This document shows, one piece after another, positions 56,018 to 64,000 of a DNA stretch of 64,000 nt. Under the pieces are notes generated by a model. That model was not told where the DNA came from. It ran no database searches and saw nothing but the letters and a program-made list of their open reading frames with translations. The position numbers and the translations under genes are program-made. How positions within the stretch are numbered: position 1 is the stretch's first letter; each line of letters begins with the position of its first letter. Source of the DNA: Cryptomeria japonica (taxonomy: Eukaryota; Streptophyta; Pinopsida; Cupressales; Cupressaceae); contig NC_081405.1 in the NCBI RefSeq assembly GCF_030272615.1, forward strand, positions 651,704,920 to 651,768,919. The letters run 5' to 3'.

Positions 56018-59000
56018 CATCACATCTCCTCACCTTAGGCATCTTCTCCTTCCATAGGGAAAGGTCATGCTCTCACTTCTCAAGCTTCAACCTATGGGCC
56101 CACATGGATACTTGGTTTTGGTGCTTCTCACCATATGACTCACACTCAATAGTTGGTTACTTCTTTTGCCTCGTGTGGTACTTCACAGATTGCAGTGGGT
56201 GACTCAGTTAAACTTTCAGTCTTGGGTTTAGGTTTTGTCTCATTGGATGGGGGTACTCTGCAGGATGTTCTAGTTGTTCCTGACATCTTGATGAACCTCC
56301 TGTCCATTTATTAGATTTGCCACTCTGGCTCTAGTAAGACAGTTGAGTTCTCACCACATGATGTAGTTATTCGGGACCTCCATGATTTTGATTTAGTTGT
56401 TGCTACTGGGAGTGTTGATACTACTTCTCATCTATACAAATTTGATAGATTTGAGCCCTCTATGGGTGCTGGTTCATCTCTTATAGCACATGAAGATTCA
56501 GTGAGTAAGCTTTGGCATGAGCGCTTGTGCCATGTTAATTACAGATATCTTCAGCAGATGAGTACACAGGCAATTGTGTTTGTCATGGTTGTGTGTGTGG
56601 CAAGCATCACAAAGATCCCTTTCTGAAGGAAAGAGCCCCTCATGCTTTGACACCCTTGGAGTTGATTCATAGTGATCTCATGTCATTTCCCACTCCTTTT
56701 TTTGAAGCCAACTATGTGCTCACTTTTATTGATGACTTCTCCAGATGCACATGGGTGTAATTTCTTAAGTACAAGTCTGATGTCTTTGATTCATTTCGAA
56801 TCTTCAAGACATTTGTTGAGAAGTAGTCGGTTGTTCTATTTGGCGGATACGTATAGATAATGGGGGGGAGTATGTGAATCAGGCTTTCAAAGATTTTTGT
56901 ACTGAGCATGGTTTGCAGCACCAGTTTATTGTTCCCTACACCCCTCAGCAAAATGGTGTTGCTGAGTGCAAGAACAAAAATTTACGGGAGATGGCGAATT
57001 GTATGATTTAGTCCAAGTCCATGGATTCATCTTTTTGGGCTGAGGCAGTCAATTGTGCCAACTAAATTTAGAATCAAATACCTCACAAGGCTATTTGACA
57101 TATGACTCCTGAGGAGACTTGGTCTCATAACAAGCCTGATGTTTCCTTTTTCCGAGTGTTTGGTAGTGAGGCATGGGCTTTTATTCCTAATGCTCAGAGA
57201 AAAGCCATGGAGTGGAAGAGCTGACCTCTCCTTTTTGTTGGCTACTGTGAGGATGTTAAGGTGTACAGATTGTTTGATCCTGATTCCAGAGAGGTCCTAT
57301 TTCAATGGGATGTTCAGTTTGATGAGCGCCTTCCCATAGTGGATACCCCAACTCCAGTGTCTACTCCTCTGCCTACTCCTTCTAGTGCATCTCTTCAGGA
57401 TCTTTTTGAGGATGATTTTGATGATGGTGATGATGATCCACCATCCCCACCCCCACCTGCTCCACCTCAGATGCCCAAGTGGGCTCTCTTTACTATTGAG
57501 GCCACAGGTCCTTTGGTCGGTGATCCTTCAGATACTCGTCAGACCTGTTCTCATATTGTGGGTTTTAGTCTTTTGAGTCATACTATTTCAGATGATCCTC
57601 TAAATTTTTTAGAGGCTACCGGTTGTGCTGAGTGGGATAGTGCTATGGAGGAGGAGTATTCATCTTTTATGAGGAATCATACTTGGGTCTTTGTCCTCTT
57701 CCTAAGGGTAGAAAGATGGTTAGGTGTCGCTGGTTGTATCACACCAAGTATGCTGCTGATGGTTTCATTAATAAGTACAAAGCACATCTTGTTGTGAAGG
57801 GTTTCTCACAGGTTGAGGGTATTGATTACTTCAAGATCTTTTCCCCTATTGCCAAGATGAACTCTATTTGCTTTATACTATCTCTTGCAGCTTCTCGGGG
57901 TTGGCCTGTTTTTTAGATGGATGTGAAGAGTGCCTTCTTGCATGGGGATCCACAGGAGGAAATCTACATGGAGCAACCTTAGGGATTTGTGCAAGATAGT
58001 TCTTTGGTTTGCAGACTTTGATGTTCATTGTATGGTCTCAAACAGGCCCCTCGGGCTTGGTGTGAGAAGATGGATTCTTTCTTGCTCTCCACTGGGTTCA
58101 CCTGCAGTCATTCTGATCACACAGTGTACATTCAACTTCTTGAGGTTGAGATCCTAATTCTTGTGCTATATGTTGATGATCTCCTCATCACTGGTAGCTC
58201 ATCCTCTATGATTCAGTATACTCAGCAAACCTTGATGGATCAGTTTGAGATGACAGATCTTGGTCTTTTGCACTATTTCCTTGGTCTTCAGGTGATTCAG
58301 TCTTCTAATGGGATCTACATTTACCAACAAAAGTATTCTCTTGACATGCTTCGGTGCTTCGGCAAGCTTGATTGCAATCCTATTCCCACTCCATTTCAGT
58401 CAAGGGTTGTTTTGATCACCACTTGCCCCACTCCTTTAGTAGATTCTACACTTTATAGGTAGTTGGTTGGCAGTTTGTTGTACCTGACTCACACCCGTCC
58501 TGATATTTCCTTTGCGGTTGGCCTTGTCTCTCAATTCTCCCATGATCCTCATGAGAGTCATTGGCAAGTAGCCAAATGTATTTTATGGTACATTCAGGGC
58601 TCTAGTTCTCATGGCATTCACTATACATCAGGGGACCCTCACATTGTTGGCTACACTGACTCAGATTGGGCTGGTGATGTCACTGATCGAATGTCTACTT
58701 CTGGCTTTGTTTTCTATCTTGGCTCTGGTCCTATCACATGGTCTTGCAAGAAGTAGACTGCTCATGCATTATTATCTACCAAGGCTAAGTACCGCACTAC
58801 TATGCTTTCCAGTCAAGAGATCTTATGGCTTCAACAGTTGATGACTGAGTTTGGTTTTCCTCCTGATAGTCTTACTATTCTTTGGTGTGACAATCAGAGT
58901 GCTATTCATATTTCCCGCAACCCAGTAGAGCATCACCGGACAAAGCACATTGAGCTTCACATGCATTTCATCTGCCAGTTGATTCAGGATGGTGTTCTCA

Positions 59001-59128
59001 TTCTGGAGTACATTCTCACTGCCGAGCAAGTTGCAGACATATTCACAAAACCTTTTGCATCATCGCACTATCTTCAATTGTGCTCTATGCTTGGGGTGAA
59101 GGAAGTTGTCCTTGGGGGGTCTTTATGA
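56018..59128 (+). pseudogene. pol: copia-4 pol: protease, integrase, RT, RNase H
   Basis: The protease active-site triplet, normally D-S/T-G, reads GFG (WILGFGASHH at 56105-56134), so the catalytic Asp is lost. The integrase N-terminal region follows (LWHERLCHVNY near 56510) with core fragments (LELIHSDLMSF, FIDDFSRCTWV, QNGVAE), broken by frameshifts between 56560 and 57250. A one-base loss near 57690 separates the linker from RT. RT and RNase H (57683-59128) stay in one frame: MVRCRWLYHTKYAADG, MDVKSAFLHGD, SLYGLKQAPRAW, catalytic YVDDLL near 58170, YTDSDWAGD near 58652, LWCDNQSAIHI, ADIFTKPF. Stops near 57915, 57978, 58019, 58460 and 58756 are TAG or TGA in CAG/CGA positions. Confidence 0.9.
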
Positions 59129-59339
59129 GGCCTTCTTTCCTTCTTCTTCTTTCAGCATGTTCTTTTATCGCTTTTTGGAGAGGAGTTTTTTCCCATTGGG
59201 TTTTCTCCTTTGTCTCTGTTTCATAGAGATTTAATTGTATTTGGGTACCTGATCAGGCCTTGTTGCCAGGACCCATCTTTGCTGCTTTTAGTAGCTATTC
59301 TAGGTTCTAGTTTCTCCCTAAGTGTAGCTTAAGGGGGGG
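59129..59339 (+). other. copia-4 3' untranslated region with polypurine tract
   Basis: T-rich, non-coding. AAGGGGGGG immediately precedes the LTR start at 59340. Confidence 0.88.
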
Positions 59340-59709
59340 TGTTAGAGTAATTGGGTATTTACTTGATTAATTAAACAATATTTGTTTCATTCTTTAAGTT
59401 TCCTATTATCTTTTTACACTTAAGCTAACATTAGGTGCATAATAATTAATTCTTTTATTAATTATAATGTGCAAGCCTAGGTTTTCCCTTTTAGGCTTTC
59501 TTGACCTATTAGAGGTTATTTTTTTTTTCTTTGTATCATTATGACACTACACATTTTTGGTTAATATTGAGCTCTCCTCTTTTGAGCATATTTTCTTGTA
59601 TCTTTTTTCTTCAGATTATTTTTGCTTCATTGCTTCTCCTTGTAACGGATTGTTTTAGCTTGCAGAAGATCTTTAGGCTCCTATGGTGTTGTGTTTCTCA
59701 ACTCCAATA
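59340..59709 (+). repeat. copia-4 3' LTR (370 bp)
   Basis: TGTTAGAGTAATTGG to CAACTCCAATA, then the duplication GAAGG. Confidence 0.93.
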
Positions 59710-59714
59710 GAAGG

Positions 59715-59802
59715 GTGTTGGTAAAGCATCCAAACAACCAGTGTTGACATCAATGACAAAACATCAATGCAACACATAATCAATTCCTCCAAATGGCCAA
59801 CA
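59715..59802 (-). repeat. Start of the copia-5 3' LTR
   Basis: On the - strand TGTTGGCCATTTGG follows the polypurine tract and runs into the copia-4 insertion site. Confidence 0.8.
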
Positions 59803-59817
59803 ATCTCCCCCTTTGAC
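59803..59817 (-). other. copia-5 polypurine tract
   Basis: On the - strand CAAAGGGGGAGAT precedes the LTR start, nearly the same as the copia-1 tract. Confidence 0.85.
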
Positions 59818-60239
59818 GTTGATGACAACACTAAATGTGAAAAACATCTAAGTATCAAGAAATGCCAAATAAGTCTCCCCCAATGGAAGAAAACCAACAA
59901 TCTCCCACATAAATATATAGAAATAATGTTCTAAAACAAAGACCAAAATCCCCCTATGAATGATATCTATGTAAAGCTCTGAATTACACATATATTTCTC
60001 CCCTAATGTACACAATTCCTTAAGTTTTTCTTTTTTACATTAATATCTCTTCCCTTTTAACATCAATGCCAAAAATCTGACATAAATATCAAAGCAAAAA
60101 CATAAACCACTGAATCACAAAGCTAACTACCCCCCTTAGCAGTAGCATCCCCACATCAATGTCAGAATGAAAAATATCTCTTATAGTGCATACTAGATTG
60201 ATGCCAAAAAGCATCAATCAGTTCTCTACCGGAGGGGCA
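59818..60239 (-). other. copia-5 3' untranslated region
   Basis: Purine-tract-like ACATTGATG/CCCCC stretches but no coding signal. Confidence 0.6.
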
Positions 60240-63200
60240 GAAACCCCTAACCTGTCTCTTAGAGAACTCAAATGATTCGTTAGGCAAAGGTTTAGTGAAA
60301 ATATCTGCAATCTACTCTTTAGTGTTCACATAAACCAATCTAACTTTATTTGCTTCTACCTTTTCCTTCAAAAAGTTATACTTGATAGATATGTGCTTTG
60401 TCTTAGAATAAAATATTGGATTCTTTGATATATCAATAGTAGCAGAGTTATCACAGTGAATAACTATCTGTGCATTACAATCCACCTTTATATCCTTTAA
60501 CATTTTCTTCATCCATAGAATTTGTGTGCAGTTAGTAGCAACAACAACATACTTAGCTTCAATAGTAGATAAAGAAGTACATGATTGCCTCTTGTTGATC
60601 CATGAAACCAAATTATTTCCAAATAAGAAGGATCCACCATAAGTACTTTTCTAGTCATCAAAATCTGTATATCAAAAACCATATTCTGATGTACCTTCCA
60701 AATACGTAAAAATCCTTTTCACTGCACTGTCATGATTTTATCTAGGATCACTTTGAAATCTTGATACAATACAAACAACATTCATTATGTCAGGCCTACT
60801 CTGAGTCAAATAAAGTAGACCTCCAATCATATATTTGTATCTTGTAGGATTTACCAGTGCAAAAACATCTTTTCTTGTCAATTTCTCACTTGTAACCATA
60901 TGAGTACTTACCATTTTAGAATCTCCCATACCGAATTTCTTCTAAAATTCCTTAGCATACTTAGTTTGACAGATGAAAATACCTTTACCAGTTTGAGTAA
61001 TATGCAAACCTAAGAAAAATTTCCTTTCCCCAATCATAGACATCTCAAATTCATTCTTCATATTGTTAGCAAATTCCTTACACAACTTTTCTTCACCTCC
61101 AAAAATGATGTCATCAACAAAGATTTCAATAATAAGTATATCATCATCAATGATCTTATAATATAAATTACTATCAGCATTAGCCTTAGTGAATCCAATC
61201 TTAAAAAGATATTTATCCAACCTTGCATACCAAGCTCTAGGTGCCTATTTCAATCCATATAAAGCTTTTGTTAACCTGTAAACCATGTTTGTATCATCTG
61301 ATAGTCAAAAACCATCAGGTTTCTCAATATAAACTAACTCATCATGATACCCATTCAAAAATGCACACATAACATCCATCTGATAAACCTTGTAGTTTTT
61401 GTGGGCAACATAGGCAAGAAATAATCTGACAACTTCAATCCTAGCTATAGGTGCAAAAGTCTCTCCATAATATATTCCTTCCTTCTGAGAATATCCTTCA
61501 CAAACCAATCTAGCCTTATTCCTTACAACTTGACCATCCTCATTCAATGTATTCCTAAAAACCCATTTAGTTCCAATAACATTCTTATTTTTAGGCCGGG
61601 TAACCAAAGTCCATGTGTTATTTTTCTCAATCTGATCTAATTTTTCTTCCATAACTTTCAACCAATATTCATCTTTACATGCCTCAATTGTTGATACCGA
61701 TTCAACTTGAGAGATTAAACATACCTTATTAGTTGTCAGTCTTCTTGTCATCACTCCATTGTTCTTATCCCCAATGATCTGATCTTCTGAATGATTCAAT
61801 CTCACATACCTAGGACTCTTCTAACTCTCTGTTCCTCTTCCTAGTTCTTCAGTTACTGTAGAATTTTATAATACTGTTAGAGTAACTGGTACAACACTTT
61901 GTTCTGGTAAAGGTGCTACCGGTTTAGATATAATCATTTCCACTACTAGTTCCTTCTCATAAACTCTGATTTGACCTTTATTAAGGTCATCCACTTTGAA
62001 ATTAACACTCTCCACAATTCTCTGCAATCTCTTGTTATGACATCTACATGCATTGCTTTCATTAGAATAACCTAAAAATACCTTTTCATCACATCTAGGA
62101 TCAAATTTTCCAATGATATCATCTCTCCTAATATAAAATTTACTACGAAAGATTCTAAAATACTTAACTATAGTTGTATTGCCAAACCAAAATTCATAAG
62201 GTGTCTTACTGGTTTCTCCTTTGATATTTACTCTATTGAATGTATAAATTGCTATGCTCACTTCTTCTCTCCAGTAGATATGGGGTAGACTAGCTTCCAT
62301 CATCATTGTTATAGCAACATCCAAGATAGTTTTGTTCTTCCTTTCCACAACTCTAATCCGATGAGGTTTCTGAGGAGCAAAAAATTGTCTTCTTATACCA
62401 CGTTTCTCACAAAAGTTATTAAACTAACCGGATGTGAATTTTTCACCATGATCTTACCTCAAACATTTAATCTTCAATCCTATCTTAGTTTCCACTTTAG
62501 CCTTAAAGATTTAAACTTTTCAAATGCTTCAGATCTTTCCCTTCGAAAAGTAACCCACATCATTCTAGAATAATCATCAATGATTAACATGAAATATCTA
62601 TCACCTTTAAAACTTTTAACTCTAGCAGAGCCACACAAATCAGTATGAATAAGATCAAGAACATCATTAGATTTATCTTGTATACTCTGAAAAGAGGTTC
62701 TGACCTATTTACCCATTTGACATTCTTTACATATCGGATTATAAGGCTTCACAATATTAGGTGTATGTCTAACTGCCTTAGTTGAACTGATTTTCACAAT
62801 GCAATCAAAATTCACTTGACACAACCTTTTATGCCATAGCCAACTCTCATCAATTTGTGCAATCAAACATATCTTCTCACCAGAATTCAAATGAAATATA
62901 TTACCTTTTGTCTGTGTACTAGTTGCAATCTCTAAACCAGATCTGGTAATGATTGTGCATTTTCCATTCTTGAACTGTAATTGAAATCCCTTATCCACCA
63001 ATTATCCTACACTCAAAAGATTATTCCTTAAACCTCCAACATAATAAACATTGTCAATATTGTTCTTACCATCCAATGATATAGTTCCTTTTCCTTTGAT
63101 CATACATGCTTTGTCATCTCCAAATGTAACCAGACTGCCATCAAATTCTTGCAAACATAGAAACTTCACTTTATCTCCAGTCATATGATGTGAACAACCA

Positions 63201-63480
63201 TTTTTAATTAACCATTCATCCTTGTCTTCAATTTTAGAAGCAAGTACCTTCTCTTCAGGTACATTCTCTTCCAATGCCGAAACATTTTCCTTAATAACCA
63301 AGAACACCCATTCCTTCCCATTGCCAGAACCACTAGCAGAGTCTTCTATCGGTTCATCATCAGAATCAATAATGCCTTCCTCATCCACTATGTAGCATGA
63401 TTTCTCTATGTTTCTCCTATACTTATACTTATTTTGATATCGAGGGTTAGGTTTAGAAGATCTTCTAACTCTCTTCAAAT
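60240..63480 (-). pseudogene. pol: copia-5 pol: protease, integrase, RT, RNase H
   Basis: The protease region reads WLIKNGCSHHMTG near 63190-63220; family members have DSG, so the catalytic Asp is lost. The integrase zinc-finger region follows (LWHKRLCQVNFD, CKECQMGK at 62705-62850). The integrase core near 62360-62700 is frameshifted. The C-terminal part (KTPYEFWFG, GYSNESNACRC) lies at 61866-62348. RT (61805-60942) has KWVFRNTLNEDGQ, QMDVMCAFLNG and catalytic FVDDIIFG near 61100. RNase H follows (SWINKRQSCTSLST, IHCDNSATIDISKNP, ADIFTKPLP near 60280). Segments from 62348 to 60240 share one frame with stops in CAG/CGA contexts. Confidence 0.88.
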
Positions 63481-64000
63481 CTTGAATTCCTTTCATGACA
63501 TCTAGATGCAAAATGACCAATCTTATTACATGTGAAACATTTAAAAGGTGCTTTTCCTTTATACTTACTTCCTACTGGTCCTTTAGGTACTCTTCTAGCA
63601 AATATGGCTTTGAGTTGCTCAAATTATTTATCTTCTCTCTTCATATCATCCAATTCTTTTGCAAATAAAGCTTTCTAATCTTGTTTACCAGTTGCCGATG
63701 CAGATGCATGAAAAGAAGGTTTAGACTTCACAACTCCAGAAGGTCCAAATTCTTCAAGCTCAAAAGCACATAAATTCCCAACCAAGGTATCTCTGTTGAT
63801 AGATGTAGTAGCCATTGTTCTCAACTCATTAATATTAATAGCCTTCCTCTTCTAAGCTAGTGGTAGGGCTCTCAAAACTTTAGAAACAATTTCATCTTCT
63901 CTCAGAGTTCCACAACAACAATGCATTCCCATAACAATCTCATTTACCCTTTCCATGAATGTAGTAGTCCTTTCATCATCTTCCATCTTTAGGTTTTCAT
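63481..64000 (-). pseudogene. gag: copia-5 gag, running off the window edge
   Basis: On the - strand the window opens in a UBN2-like gag region (MEDDERTTTFMERVNEIV, then IVSKVLRALP). It continues through a Lys-rich linker to a complete zinc knuckle, CFTCNKIGHFASRC, at about 63505-63546. Stops near 63853, 63678 and 63625 are TAG or TAA types. A frameshift just after the knuckle separates gag from protease. The knuckle and flanks resemble copia-1 (CFACNKIGH), so the two elements belong to related families. The N-terminus, primer site and 5' LTR are beyond 64000. Confidence 0.85.

Larger units (their letters stand above)
54626..59709 (+). mobile_element. Ty1/copia element copia-4, full length (5,084 bp)
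   Basis: Identical-length LTRs (370 bp), a perfect 5-bp duplication GAAGG (54621-54625 and 59710-59714), a primer site, gag, protease, integrase, RT, RNase H and a polypurine tract in the expected order. It is full length, but stops and frameshifts break the coding sequence, and the LTRs differ at roughly two dozen places by eye. Confidence 0.95.

Noticed and set aside
62361-62573. + strand ORF across the copia-5 integrase region
   Set aside because: Shadow of the frameshifted integrase core on the opposite strand.
1-64000. Possible host protein-coding genes, tRNA or rRNA genes
   Set aside because: Every recognisable protein motif belongs to retroelements, and tRNA-like strings are primer-binding sites only. 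A degenerate host fragment inside unassigned LTR sequence cannot be excluded without database searches.

Overview
The window is a plant nuclear repeat landscape: about 64 kb made almost entirely of nested, decayed LTR retrotransposons. I see no host gene, tRNA, rRNA or CRISPR array. Very long LTRs (3.7-4.2 kb) of a Tekay/Del-like chromovirus and of Tat-like elements, several Ty1/copia families, high A+T and no cellular gene in 64 kb suggest a seed plant with a large genome. A gymnosperm is my guess, not something the sequence proves.

Left block (1-26189): a Ty1/copia element (copia-1, + strand) is split. Its gag, protease and integrase are at 1-2652; its last RNase H part and 3' LTR are at 24021-26189. 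Between them lies a Ty3/gypsy chromovirus array (2653-24020) of the form truncated unit A - LTR - gag-less unit B - LTR. The right LTR of this array is cut 16 bp before its end by a non-autonomous Tat-like element (15265-23999, - strand) with 5-bp target duplications (GGTTC). That element encodes a roughly 1,070-codon ORF ending in a retropepsin, with no polymerase or integrase.

Middle block (26190-32995): an inverted copia LTR fragment; a Tat/Ogre-type LTR (about 26464-30520) with three ~400-bp upstream repeats, a TATA box and a ~440-codon coiled-coil-like ORF lying before an exact tRNA-Arg primer site; a short stub of that element's interior; and a 5'-end copia fragment on the - strand with a very GC-rich leader.

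Right block (32996-64000): element X (32996-53995) has ~4.15-kb LTRs around a 2.4-kb interior without pol. Its 5' LTR carries a 2,148-bp TG...CA insertion (probable solo LTR, duplication TCGAG). Its 3' LTR carries an 8.1-kb non-autonomous copia-like element (44695-52790, - strand) encoding a coiled-coil protein with five CCHC positions and a separate 1,156-codon ORF of unknown function. X appears to sit in the 3' LTR of copia-5 (- strand, running off the right edge). That same LTR is also interrupted by copia-4 (54626-59709, duplication GAAGG).

Relative order: copia-1 before gypsy array before Tat-like element on the left; copia-5 before X and copia-4, and X before its two inserts, on the right. 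Nearly all in-frame stops are CAG to TAG or CGA to TGA changes, and reading frames are otherwise long and indel-poor. Where sister copies exist in the window the intact C can be read directly. This points to cytosine-methylation decay (CHG and CG contexts) of silenced elements.
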